Source: Siphlonurus alternatus (lineage: Eukaryota > Arthropoda > Insecta > Ephemeroptera > Siphlonuridae). From it: a DNA stretch of 64,000 nucleotides. Below are positions 1-11,500 of this stretch, piece after piece. The stretch spans positions 20,523,971-20,587,970 of the forward strand of contig OX463785.1 in the NCBI GenBank assembly GCA_949825025.1, given 5' to 3'. Position 1 is the first letter of the stretch. Every line of letters begins with the position of its first letter. Position numbers and translations under genes: made by a program. The notes beneath the pieces were generated by a model. That model saw nothing but the letters and a program-made list of their open reading frames with translations, was not told the origin of the DNA and searched no databases.

Positions 1-337
1 TTTAATTATATTTCATATTTTATGAAATCATTTAACGGATTTGGTGTTCAATAATAAAAAATTAACAAAAATGAAACATGCTTAATTAAGTTTGTTGTAA
101 ATAAAAAGTAAAAAAAAAAACTGCATAAACTTATGTATCCAAGAGTCACAAGTTTTCAAGAGTATTATCTGCATTCACCATGTTTTTTATTTCTTAATTT
201 TAAAACTAGAATCTGGGAAACATATTTTTAGTACTAAAATAAAGTAATTATAATTATCCTATATTTATCAATGTTAAAACTTATGCCAAGTTCTTAGTGG
301 GCATTTTCTATGATATCCGGAGCCAGCCCTATATAGT

Positions 338-546
338 TAAAAATTTTCGTCTTCAACTCCTCCTTTACACGTCTATACCTAATCTTTTTACCTCTAAAAC
401 ATATCTTATTTCTTCCTCAGATGTAATATTTCTAACATATTTATGCTCAAGAAGAAGAAAACACTAATCTCGTATTTTTTCATTTTTTTCCCCTCTAAAA
501 TGGAGCAAAATACGACAAGACACTCTTTTCTTTTGAAGTAGAGCTT
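338..546 (+). repeat. Dispersed ~230-bp repeat, family C, copy 1
   Basis: This stretch shares long blocks with four other places in the window (30165-30415, 32773-33020, 36351-36598, 44222-44466). Shared blocks include TTTACACGTCTA, TACCTCTAAAACA, CTTATTTCCTCTTC and CCTCTAAAATGG-GCAAAATA. It has no coding capacity. The left and right halves both carry CCTCTAAAA and GAAGAGGAAA-type blocks in opposite sense, so it may be a degenerate fold-back element. The rest of 1-629 is AT-rich and I see no exon there. Confidence 0.6.
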
Positions 547-629
547 AGTAGTGAATAAAATAATTACTTATTTTAACTCGGGACATATCATATATATACC
601 ACGGTTAACAGACCCTTCTTGTGTTTCAG

Positions 630-886
630 GGTCTGAGATGCTTGTGATCTCTGCTGATAGCTCGGAGTACATGGTATTGGTACTATGTCCAGTCGAAGTA
701 ACCACCTCAGAGTCCGAGACCGTGGCCGACAAATTACCGGCGAGTGTCAGCGTCTACTCCCGGCGTCTGGAGAACACTGGTCCCGGGGTCTTGAGTCGTC
801 AGAAACTAGCTCAAGTGAGACGACGACTGGTCCAGAAAATGGGGCTACAGAAGTACACTCCTGTGCATCTCAACACAGACTGCTAG
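630..886 (+). CDS. Lipocalin, last exon only (5' part outside window)
   Basis: This is the terminal exon of a lipocalin, a secreted beta-barrel carrier of small hydrophobic ligands. The acceptor is TTGTGTTTCAG at 629. The exon starts with two bases of a split codon and then reads SEMLVISADSSEYMVLVLC, which matches the lipocalin block 'TDY..Y.v.y.C'. It continues through the strand-H motif SVSVYSRR to the C-terminal helix RQKLAQVRRRLVQKMGL and ends with TDC and a TAG stop at 884-886. The terminal cysteine is the one that ApoD-type lipocalins use for a disulfide to the barrel. An AATAAA signal lies at 1104. Intron position and phase are identical to the last intron of the lipocalin on the opposite strand (5814-2660), so the two are paralogues in tail-to-tail orientation. 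No preceding exon was recognised in 1-629; it must lie to the left of the window. Confidence 0.8.
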
Positions 887-1565
887 ACTCTCAAAATTGG
901 TCTCATTATGTACAGTTGGATTATTTGAAAATTCTACGGACCTCTTAACATTTTAAAGGTACAAGCAGGTGTGTATTAAGCTTAGAATATGACCAATGCA
1001 AAGCATTGATGAAAGCATGAGTAAATGAAGTGATGAATGCTGTGCAAGAAGAAATATACGAACTTTAAACTCTTGACTATAACATATTGCTGTAAAAATT
1101 TCAAATAAAATAACTATATAAAAATAACTTAGAAATTTTTATTTCATTAATATGACGTTAAAATTTAGCATACATGGGCAATGAAGGAGCGTTTGTGATT
1201 TGCGACTATACTTTGATTCTGAAAAAAAAATTATTGCGATTTTTTTTATAAAAACGTGTAACTTGTAATCAAAACAAAAGAATCCATGCATTATCAAATT
1301 ATTAATTTTAATTCTAAATATAAATTTTAAATATTTGATACAGGGAAATTTTCAATGATATCTAATACGTGTTAAATATTGTCATCAAAATTAAAAATAG
1401 GATTTAGTTTATTTTATAATTCAGTCTTAATAAAGAATTAAATTTGTTACGAAATTATTAAGATTTAAAAATGATTTTTTATTAATTTTGAAAATATATG
1501 TTTAAATAGTTTTTTATTTCTCATATATTTTAAAATTATTTTTATATTCATTTATTATTAGGGTT

Positions 1566-1888
1566 AATGGAGTATTGACCTCAGTTCTTTTCATTGCAGA
1601 AATGGATAGAGGGTGCAAAGTTATGCTACCCTGATTTTTTTCAGATTTTTTAGAGCCCGGGAACTATTTTTAAAAAATTATTGAAAGTTATTTTTGTGAC
1701 GTCACGATAGACGCCGCTCCTTAAGAAAAAGATGGGACTTGCCGCCGCGTGACGTCACAAAAAGGACTTTCAATAATTTTTTAAAAATACTTCCCGGGCT
1801 CTAAAAAATCTGAAAAAAATCAGGGTAGCATAACTTTGCACGCTTTATCCATTTCTGCATTAAAAAAAATTGAGGACAATACTCCATT
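1566..1888. mobile_element. Fold-back MITE family A, copy 1
   Basis: A near-perfect long inverted repeat. The left end reads AATGGAGTATTGACCTC, then TTGCAGAAATGGATAGAGGG, then TCTGATTTTTT-type and AGAGCCCGGGAA blocks; the right arm is the reverse complement ending ATACTCCATT. The centre carries two TGACGTCA-type motifs and a GC-richer spacer. It lies between the two tail-to-tail lipocalin genes. Related copies are at 28474-28788, 54183-54506 and 58910-59239, with an end-less copy at 35610-35901. Confidence 0.85.
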
Positions 1889-2093
1889 ATTATATAATAA
1901 TTTATATTCTTTACCGTAATTATGATGCCCTATATATAGTGTAATATTGAATTATAGTATGTAATTAGTAAATAAAAGTACCCAATAGGGTTTGATTAAA
2001 AATTAAAAAAAAAAATATTAATGAATTCCACCTTTTCTTTTTTTTCATAATTTTTACAAATATTGACCAGATTAATATGAATAATCTCATAAC

Positions 2094-2225
2094 CTGGGGG
2101 GTCTTCAAATAACACCACTTAACCTAAACTTAGCCTAAGACTGTCTTAGCGCAACAATAAAGAATACGCTAAGACTGTCTTAATTTTAGGATTGTTGTAA
2201 TTTGTGTTATTTGAAGACCCCCCTG
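2094..2225. mobile_element. Short palindromic MITE (CTGGGGGGTCTTCAAATAAC ends)
   Basis: The 132-bp element begins with CCTGGGGGGTCTTCAAATAA and ends with the reverse complement, TTATTTGAAGACCCCCCTGG. Internal arms carry CTAAGACTGTCTTA in both halves. It has no coding capacity and lies in the gap between the two lipocalin genes. The remaining sequence of 887-2659 is AT-rich filler. Confidence 0.8.
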
Positions 2226-2659
2226 GTGCAAAATTTTACAAGACTTCAAGTAATACATTCAAAATAATATTTATTGAGATATTGAAATTTTTTGTTTGAT
2301 CAAAACTAATTTCTGCACTAATTACATTCAATTATATATGAACTACCTAGACATATATTTATAAAGTGAACAATATTATGCTGTGATATCATTACTACAA
2401 TTAATTAACTATATAATCTTAAGTAATATGAAAAGTTATTATTGGCGAAATTTAATAAATACAGATATTTTATGGTAAGGGAGTTTTAATAAAGTAATTA
2501 CAGAATTTGAACAGCAATTGTAAACCACGTACAATCAACAAATTTAATAATCAATATTTTATAAATAAGTAATTGTTTTATGAATTCCATTTTATAAAAA
2601 TAACGACCTTATTTAAAAAACGTTCAGTTAAAAATATAATTATTACTCTTAAAAAATAA

Positions 2660-5600
2660 TTAGGGTAATGTTACAGAAATCACAGTTCCATTCTCAATCT
2701 CTGGTTCAAACTCCGAGGTTTCGTTTGAGTCTATTAGGCCAGGGATTTCATTTCCCAGTTCTAATTTTACAGGATTTTCAGTTGAATCAGTAACGGGAGA
2801 AATTTCAGATTCCTCATCAGTAACAGAGGAAACGTTATAACAATCCGTACTGAGCATAAGAGACTCGTATCTATCGATATTGAACGTTAATTTAATAAAT
2901 TCTCTAATTTCATCAATTTGCAGTTTGGACAAAGGTTTATACATTAAAGTAGAATTTTCAGTTACATTTGGATCTTCAATAATAGAGTTATTAGTTTCAA
3001 AATCAGGTGTTTCTACAGATGGAGTTAAAGTTTCAGCAGAGTCGATCAGATAATCAGCATCTCTACGAACTTTCTTTGATTTTCTCTTACTTTTCTCTGA
3101 ACTTTCTTCATCATCGCTGTCATAGCCATCTAATTCTTCTTTCTCAATATTTCCTATACTCGTCCTAACATTATCTTTAAATTCATTACTATTATCTTCA
3201 TTACTATTAAAAATTTCATCACTTTCAGTAATTTCTACACTAATTTCTTTTTCAAAATCATGTTTATTCCATTTCTTACCCTTATGTTTTTTATGACTTT
3301 TCTTATGACGTTTACTATGTTCTTCACTACTAGAATCATGATGTTTTTTACCTTTATTTGATTTACGTTTCTCACATTTACCCTTTTTACGACCCTTACA
3401 TTTCTTATTAGTTTCCTCTACAGAATCACCCTTTTCTTCACTTGAAACCTTTTTAACTTCCTTACAATCTTTGTTCTCCGTTACACCAACAATATCACCT
3501 TCCTGATTCAAAACTCCACAACCTTTTCCCTCATTACTGCTTTCATCCTCTTCAATATCTTGTTTCTTTACGTGCCATTTTCTACCCCATTTCTTCCCCC
3601 ATCGTCTACCTTTCCAATGTTTACGTTTTCCCTTGTTACGTCTACGACCTCCCTTCCTTCTTGGTGCCTCCTCCTCTTCTTCACGACCTCCTCGAGAATA
3701 CAAGGTCACCGTGGTGGGTACGTTCATACAAGGTTCAATGACCCCGGTACGACGTAATTGCTTGCACTGCAAGAGAACCATGTAGCTGGTAGGATCGGCA
3801 CTGAGCACCATGATTTCGGAGCCTGAAACAGATGGTGATTTTTGAAGGTCAATGAACTGAAGTAAGGATAGGAACCATGTGGTTGGTATAATTAGCAGTG
3901 ATCACCATGACCTGGGTGACCTTGGTGGAGATTATTGAAAGTTAATGGCCTTAAAATGCTGGCTATCAGCTGATGAACACCAAGTCACTATTATAAAATT
4001 TATATCACCTTGGAATTTGTAGCATTATAAAATTCATTTTTTCTAGGATGATCTGATAAATTATATCTTATATGAATAATAAATATACTGTACATGTTGT
4101 ACATGTACATACAGAGGGACTGGAAAAATAATTAAATATTATAACACACATAAATTTTTCGCGATTCCTACATATATTCTTATTTTAATTATTTAATATT
4201 GCACCAATAATTTTGCTAGTGTAGATTTTGCCATACCTGATTTACGAAAACTCTACTAATTTTATTTTCATAAATTTACTTTCGTTCTGAAGAAATACTG
4301 AATTTATTTTACAAATTTCACATAATATAGTGCGTATAATTAGGCTTATATTTTTTAAACTATAATAAACTCAAAATATTGTAAATTGCACAATACAAAA
4401 TTATTATAAATTTAATAAAAAATATAATTGTTTAATTAAAAAATATTATTTTTTAAATTTTATTTTATCAATATATATTAATTACAATATTTTGGATACT
4501 AACTTTTGACAGCGACATCGGACTGCAGCGCCCACCTCCCCTTCTCCCTCTCGCTGTAATTGGTGGTGTAGGTGATGACATCACGCCGCAACTTGTGCAC
4601 GTTCGTGACTACACTCAGAGCCCCCTCGTTCACGGTCACGTTCATGGAGACGCACGTGGGCGAGAGGTGGGAGTTGCGGCGACGTGGAACCACCGGACCG
4701 CGGGGAAGACGCATTCGCTCCAGTGTCACCCAGTTACCGCTCAGCTGGAACAAAAGTTATACAATAAGAGTGGGGTAGTGTTCTCGTTAGATCGCCCAAG
4801 TCAAGCTACGTCACTTGGATGGGTGACCGTTTCAAGGTAATATTACGTTACTCTCTCGCCCTGGGGTAAATTCGTTTTGCTTTTCATCCAATGCAGTGAT
4901 GCACTTTTGAGTGATTCCCCAGGCTTTGGACATATCACTTTGCTCTATATATTCCAAATTTTCTAATCATGCCATCGTTTGCATCAATAGCATCTGCCTT
5001 GCTCATTACCAATGGAATTTTCGTAAAAGCAATCAATTCTTCTAGCATTAATCTTTTTTCATAATAAATTTATCTAATGGTTTTTAAAGATATTTAAACA
5101 TCATCTGCAATTTTAATTAAAAATAAGGGCGAGCTTTTTAATAGTAAAAACTTATAAAAATAAATTAAATAAATTTATATATTATTTATACTACATTACA
5201 AGCATGTAATTAATAATTTAAAATATTATAATTAAAAAGTTTTAGTCTTTTATTTGCTTTTATTACAGCTTATAACCATTGTTTTAAAAATACAAAGCAC
5301 AAAATTAACGGCAGTTATGAACTCCCTATAATAGACAATTAATTTTTTTGAAATTTTTTACTGAAGAAATAAAAAGAGACATTTTTTAGAGACCATCAAA
5401 ATACATTTCTGATTTTAATCATTTATTTTTAGAGGCCAGGAAGTATAATACTAAAAAAAGTTTGCCAAGTTCGTTCCTTTTAGTCTCTATTTTTTCACTA
5501 AGAAGTGACGCCAATTAACGCCTCTGTATTAAAGATCATTTTTAAAAAAATGTTTTCCCAAAAAATGGAAAAAAATCAGAGTAGTATATTATTATAATTT

Positions 5601-5814
5601 TTGCATTCATTTCTACAATAAAAAAAATTTCATGCAGGATTTCCATTACTTTTCCATATTTCTACTAAAACATTCTTCAATAATAATTCCTCACCTGTGA
5701 GATCACATCTCCTGTGAGTGGTTCTATATCTGAACATAGCAGTCTTGGTTCCCTTCGCTTGGCGACGACACACAGCAAGGCGAGAGCAGCAAGCAGCACG
5801 GCGCGGTCCCACAT
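2660..5814 (-). CDS. Lipocalin with a large charged insert before the C-terminal helix
   Basis: Three exons: 5814-5695, 4744-4504 and 3822-2660 (1,524 nt, 507 aa). Exon 1 encodes the signal peptide MWDRAVLLAALALLCVVA and Cys27; donor CAG|GTGAGG. Exon 2 starts LSGNWVTLER, the lipocalin G-x-W motif (Gly43, Trp45), and holds Cys71. Exon 3 gives SADPTSYMVLLQC (Cys140) and VTLYSR (ending at 164), the last barrel strand. In a normal lipocalin the C-terminal helix follows at once. Here residues 165-414 are a polyampholyte: acidic EEEEE, an Arg/Lys/Trp block (WKGRRWGKKWGRKW), a His/Lys/Ser block around 281-309, acidic patches, and a dibasic KKVRR at 370-374. The helix then resumes (LSKLQIDEIREFIKLTFNID, from 418) to Cys448, followed by a 59-residue Ser/Thr/Glu tail. 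Six N-x-S/T sequons lie in the last 110 residues. By analogy with ApoD, Cys27-Cys140 and Cys71-Cys448 would pair. The fold call is firm; ligand and role are unknown. Confidence 0.85.
4780..4965 (+). mobile_element. 5S-rRNA-derived SINE, 5'-truncated copy
   Basis: The block TTCTCGTTAGATCGCCCAAG followed by TCAAGC-TACGTC and ACTTGGATGGGTGACC matches the internal promoter half of animal 5S rRNA (GATCACCGAAGTTAAGC...TACTTGGATGGGTGACC). The following body (TGCAGTGATGCACTTTTGAG, CAGGCTTTGGAC) is shared with the copy at 50983-51240, which shows it is one repeat family and not a stray 5S gene. It lies in lipocalin intron 1, about 35 bases from exon 2. Confidence 0.65.
5330..5648. mobile_element. Degenerate fold-back MITE (family A/B type)
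   Basis: Weak inverted arms typical of the A and B MITEs can be seen: AGAGGCCAGGAAGTAT, AAAAATCAGAGTAGTAT, then TTTCATGCAGGATTTCCATT at the right end. The arms are much diverged. It lies in lipocalin intron 1, about 50 bases from the exon 1 donor. Confidence 0.5.
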
Positions 5815-6305
5815 CGCGACTGACTGGCGAGATGAACTCTGACCGACCTCTCGTAGTTATCTGGCGAGGAAATCCGCCAAGAAGTGGTCGCCACTCGCTG
5901 ACGCAATGTCATCATCTTACTGCGTATTTCTTCTGAGAATCATTATCTCGTGTTGTTGATTATTTTAATTAGTATTTTATATTACATATTTTCTAGTTTT
6001 AATCAGTTTCAGTATTCTTAGTAATTAATAACTTTATTGATACTTTTGCATTTTATATTTAATAATTATTTCTAGATATTTTAAGAGTTCCATTATCCTT
6101 TGCAAAATTAAAAAAAAATTAAATATATCAACAACCATAAATTTACAAATTAAATATGTTATTATTTATATTTTAATATAAAAAATATGAAACAAATCAC
6201 TGAAAATAATATAGCTAAAAAATATTCAGTTTATGTAATTTTAAAGACAACCTATTAAAATAAAATTGCAACTCCAAAAATAAATAAATTATAAAAATTA
6301 AATTA

Positions 6306-6593
6306 ATAGAGGCTTCAAGTCAGCTGATTTTTCGGTGATCCCACCCGCTATACCAAACCTATGTAAAAAAAACGTGATTTCGTTTTTTCACTAAGAATAA
6401 AATTTTTCAGGGAAAATTCCTTTACGGAACTATGGTCCAAACTGAAAAATACAGTAGATATTTCAAGATTTAGATTTTTTACTTGATTTATAACCGAGAA
6501 AAGTTAAAAAAACACTGCTTCATTTTCAAGTGCAAGATGAACCTTAGCGACAAACAGTTGCGCAGCGAAAGCGCATCACTTGAAGCCTCTATT
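6306..6593. mobile_element. MITE with AGAGGCTTCAAGT inverted ends
   Basis: The left end ATAGAGGCTTCAAGTCAGC and right end GCATCACTTGAAGCCTCTAT are inverted repeats about 290 bp apart, flanked by AT dinucleotides. The inside is AT-rich with no reading frame. The sequence ATAGAGGCTTCTTAAA at 63858 may be the start of another copy cut by the window edge. Confidence 0.65.
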
Positions 6594-6804
6594 TACTTAT
6601 TTTTGTGTTTGTTTTAACTTTTGAAGTTATTATAAAAAAAGTAAACACGTCATTAAAATTTCACCAAGAAATAACTAATATATAAATAAAAGTGGAAAAT
6701 TCAAAGAAACGAAAATTTATTGATTTCACTTTCTTGTCATACAATTTTAATTCGTCACAAAATAATAATAATAATAATAATACGTACGAATGAAAAAAAA
6801 TAGA

Positions 6805-6967
6805 TACAGTAAACTTTCGATTTTGTGAAGTGAAATGTCCGTCCCAGCCAACTATTCTTTCAATGTTAATACTTTCGAGTTTGTGAATTCCGATTTTGAG
6901 AAATCGTGTTTTTTTGTTTTTTTTTGGGGGGTCCCTTGAAACTTTAAAAAATCGAATGTTAACTGTA
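6805..6967. mobile_element. Small Tc1/mariner-like MITE
   Basis: The ends are TACAGTAAACTTTCGATTTT and AAAATCGAATGTTAACTGTA, inverted and flanked by TA, as expected for TA target duplications of Tc1/mariner-type elements. It is 163 bp long with no coding capacity. The superfamily is inferred from the ends only. Confidence 0.65.
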
Positions 6968-7305
6968 TTACATTATTATATGCAGCATATATTACATGGC
7001 TAGCACAGTTAATACAGTTATTAACAGATTATCAGTAACAAAAAAATATATATATAAATCATAAACACAAATCTTGTTTTCCCAAGATAAACATGAAATA
7101 TAATTGAATATGTCATTTTTTCTCTAAGGTGGGAAAATCATTAGTACAGTAATTAATTATAGTTCAACCTACAGTGTGTATTATGTAGCTAGCTAACAAT
7201 AAAAATAAATTGAGCTGCCATGTCAAAAGAAAATAATAAAGCATACATTTTGAGCACTTGTCACATTTTATCATAACACTTATCATTTTAATAAACAGGA
7301 AATGA

Positions 7306-7627
7306 AATGGACAACATACATGAAATTTTTTTATTGCAGAAATGAATAGAGGGTACCAAATTATGCCACTCTAGATTCTTTTACATTTTTTTGAAACCCA
7401 GAACTATTTTTAAATAATTATTGAAAGTGCAGCCACGCCCCCTGGAGGCGTCAAGTCTCTATCCTTTTTATTAAGGCTGCAGGGGTGCCAACTGAAATCA
7501 CAGGACTTTCAATAATTATTTAAAAATAGTTCCGGGTTTCAAAAAAATCTGAAAAAATTCAGAGTAGCATAATTTCGTACCATCTATTCATTTCTGCAAT
7601 AAAATTTTTTCATGTATGTTGTCCATT
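7306..7627. mobile_element. Fold-back MITE family B, copy 1
   Basis: The left end is AATGGACAACATACATGAAA, then TTGCAGAAATGAATAGAGGG and TACC; the right arm is the reverse complement ending CATGTATGTTGTCCATT. The centre has the GC-rich block CCACGCCCCCTGGAGGCG. Other copies are at 21294-21621 (OBP intron), 60905-61505 and 63007-63391, with an interrupted copy at 9613-9913 plus 11572-11583 and a half copy at 47747-47889. Confidence 0.85.
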
Positions 7628-8114
7628 ATAACAATGATACAGAAACTAAAACTTCCCTGTATACTTTTCCCATTTAAAATTTAAATAACTGAACATTGAC
7701 AGTTCACATAAAACTAGATTCACACAAAACAATACGCAATAAAAACAAATAAAAGCTGCACTAATTGTCAAAAATATGAATATTTTTTTTTAATTCATTT
7801 ATTGAATAAAATAAAAAAAGGATGTTAAATGCAGCTTTATTTTAATGGTACTGCAAAAAATAATAGAAACTTGATGCCAATTAAAAATAAGACTTATTTT
7901 TATCACTATATAGTTGAAGGATGTATAGATAGGAAGGCTGGAAAAACTTAAACTTTACATGTAATCTTAAATTAATTGAAAACCATTAGTACTTGACGTC
8001 TGTATCTTATCAACTCCATAAATGAATCAATTAAAAAATACTGTTTCGCTCCCTGATTTTGTAATTACTGTGTCATTGAGGGACTATGAATTATTTACAG
8101 ATTTCAGTTCTTAC

Positions 8115-8283
8115 AGTAAAAACTCGTTATTACGCAACTTGTTGTTAGGTAAGATTTGTTTTTGAGTAAAGGAGATTGAGGTCCCATTAAAAATAATTAG
8201 CATTGCAAGTATAGATAAAACTCTATACAAGGTAAACCTAATTTCCTGGGTCCTTTGACTTTACGTAATAACAAGTTTTTACT
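8115..8283. mobile_element. MITE with AGTAAAAACTCGTTATTACG ends
   Basis: AGTAAAAACTCGTTATTACG at the left pairs with CGTAATAACAAGTTTTTACT at the right (18 of 20 bases). The 169-bp element has no coding capacity. Apart from the MITEs listed, 5815-8533 is AT-rich sequence in which I see no gene; the zinc-finger gene's 3' UTR presumably extends into its right end. Confidence 0.65.
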
Positions 8284-8533
8284 AAATCGAACAATTTATT
8301 CATTAAAAAAATGTAAAGAGTTTCCTTTTTTTTTATGAAATCATAACAGATTCTTACATCAATTTTCATATTTTTTTTTAAAAATATGTTCAGAAAATAT
8401 ACCTAACAACTTTTAGCATATGTGAGAAACGTTTACATCTTTACAGAGTGTCAATGGAAAAATCTTTAAAAAACATAAAAAATAGCATTAATCTCAATTA
8501 ATATTCCATTGCAAACAAATAAAAAAAAAAAAA

Positions 8534-11500
8534 TTAAAATTCATACTTAAGTAATTCTAAGTTAACTTGTAATCTTTTCTTATGAAAATTATCCATATGC
8601 ATAATTAATGCAAGTTTATTTCTACAACTCACATGACATTTCATACACTTATAAGCTTTAATATTGACTCCATGAAATTGTTTAACATGACGATTTAAAT
8701 GATTTTCACGTTTGTAACTGCAATGACATAACTTACATTGAATTCTCTTATGAACACCTGGACCGTGAAGATACATTATATGAGTCTGTAAAACTCTCTT
8801 CAACTGAAAACATTTCCCACAGAAATCACATTTAAATTTCTGATCAGCCATAGGTCCATGTTTAAGTTTTTGATGAAATACCAAATCATTTTTATAATTA
8901 TAATTTTTATCACATTTATCACACGGATACATTTTACCAACATGGCTACCGTAATGATATTGCCACATATGATTTTTATATGTATTTTCATTTTTATAAA
9001 AACCTTGACATAATTTACATATTATTGGATTATTATTAATACATTCTTTAGTTCTAGTATGTCTTTTTAATTCAACTTTTAAATTAAATTTTAAACCACA
9101 ATATTTACATTTTGGTTTAGATTTTTTATTATAATAAACATGAAAATTAACTATATGAGTAGTAATTGAACTTTTATTTTTATATCTTGTTTTACAAATA
9201 TCGCAAATAAATTTATAATTATTATTTATATGTAATGCTCTAATGTGATTGATTAAAGATCTTCTTAATGGAAAATCTTTACCACAGAATGTGCAAGTAT
9301 TATTTGGTTTCTCATTCTCAGTTAATTCAAGATGGCAATCTAGAATGTGAAGTCTCAGCGACTCTTTGATTGTGAATCGTTTTTGACAGAAGTCGCACAT
9401 CATTCGATGGGAGATCTTCTTGTGGACACGGTACTGGTGTTTTCTCAGCAGACGAGGAGTCATGTACCATTTGTGACAGATGTCGCATCCCTCCGGACGA
9501 ATCTCACTCTTGGACTTAAGATCTCCTACAAAGAAGAGTTAGAATTTGAATGGCAGTAACAGAATGACTCATATTTTAGTTTTAATGCATAAAGGAGGTT
9601 AAAAGAAATCACAATGGTAACCTGCATGAATTTTTTTACTGTAGAAATGAATAGAAATTAAATTAATAACCTGATTTTTTTAAAGATCTTTCAGAGGAAA
9701 TATTGCTAAAAAGTTTTACTGAGGTTGGGTTTGAACCCACACCTTTTTTAGGTCCTATCCTTGTAGTAGTGAGATGTAACGCCTATTGCTGTCTGTCTCT
9801 GAACTTTCAATATTTTTTTAAAAATAGTTCTCAGGTTTAAAAAAAAATCTGAAAAAAATCATAACTTTGCATTCTATTAATTTTTGCAATAACAAAAATT
9901 CATGCATGTTGTCTAGGGTGACCAAATATCTTGATGTCCAAAACGGTACATGCCCCCAAGATAGAGGCCTGAAGGGCCAAAACCCCCGCCGGAGGCGCGA
10001 TTTTTTGGGTGGCCCCCCTTTTTTACTTTTTTTTCTTAATGGATTTTCAAATGAATTGTTTTTTTTTATGAAGCCGTTTTTTCCGAAAAATTTTATTTTA
10101 TTTGTAAATCCATTAAAGAATTTTCGTCATAGATTATACGTAAGTATTTTTTAATTGATACCATAGTTCAGACGAAGTTTGAGTAAAACGCTGTTTTCTG
10201 TTCCATAATCCATAAGGCTGCATGTTAAAGGGCTCAGGAAAACAAACTTTGGGATTTTTTTGCGATGAAGCTATTTGAGATGAAATTTTTTGGTTTTCAT
10301 TTCTCAATAAAGCAGGGCAGGTTAAAATATTTTAAGGAAATAAAATAATAAATTATGCAATCGCTCACTCTACTTTAAATAATATAAATAATTGCATTTT
10401 TTTATGCACACATTTTTCATAGAATTAGAAAAAAAGAGATTTATTATAGTCACCATGCAAGAAAACTGTGCCAGTGAGTTGATTTCCTAAAATTAACCTT
10501 TTTTCTTGGCCTGGCCACGATTCTATTCATGTTGTAAAGTTACATGTAAAATAAAAAGAAACAAAAGCAATACAAGAAATTTATTATACTCAAAAAACAT
10601 ACCTTTGAAAGATACTTTCCCAATACAAAAATTATATTTAAATATTTTAAATTGATTTTTTTTTTTTTTTAATTTTGTTATCAAATTTTCCGTCTCCATT
10701 CACAATATTTCTAAATGTACGTGTTACTTAAATAATGCAATATATATTTGTTTATAAATAAATAAAACTTAATATAATGTCACGAGATAAATTATACAAA
10801 AAAAAATGGAGTATAAAGCAAGAAATTAAATTTGAATTAATACTTTTAATCGAACTGCAGTTCATTTTGCAAATAGTGTGAACTCTTGTTATAGAGTGAA
10901 ATAGCTGAATTAATTTATAGCATTCAAATAGGGCTTAATAACAGCTAAAATTACTTGATTGTATGAATAATATTTGTGGCGTTTTTCCCTCATATTATTT
11001 TCCATTTATTTATTTACGTAATATATCCATGCACGATTATTGTGAAAAAAAAAAAGAAAGAAAGACAAAGAAAATTTTGTCTCAGCCTCGTCACAATGCA
11101 TAAGAATGATTTTTTCAATTTCATATATTATTGGAAATTTCCATCAAGTGAATATCATCAATATTAAAGGAGATGATATTTTTGTGCAAAGTTTTTTACT
11201 TATTTTTTATTCAAAATTTAATCGAAAAGTAGTGACTTCATTTCATGTAGTATATGCATACTTGCGCGTATATGCAAAATATATCTATTCCGCAATTTTG
11301 GAAGAAATATGCTGTTTTGCGAATGCGATCGACAAAAAAGGGGCATGGAGTTGCAAAATCATTTGCGTCCGTACATTTTCGTAAATATTCAAAACCACAT
11401 TCCTATGAATTTTTTATTTCTTTAATGATAAAATTTTTAAAAAATGTCCCTTTTATAAATTTTGTCCGAAAGCGGTACATTTAGGCGTCCCGAGAGCCTC

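Noticed and set aside
9867..11484. Several 60-95 codon + frames between the zinc-finger exons.
   Set aside because: They lie in the hAT element, are AT-rich and show no transposase motif.
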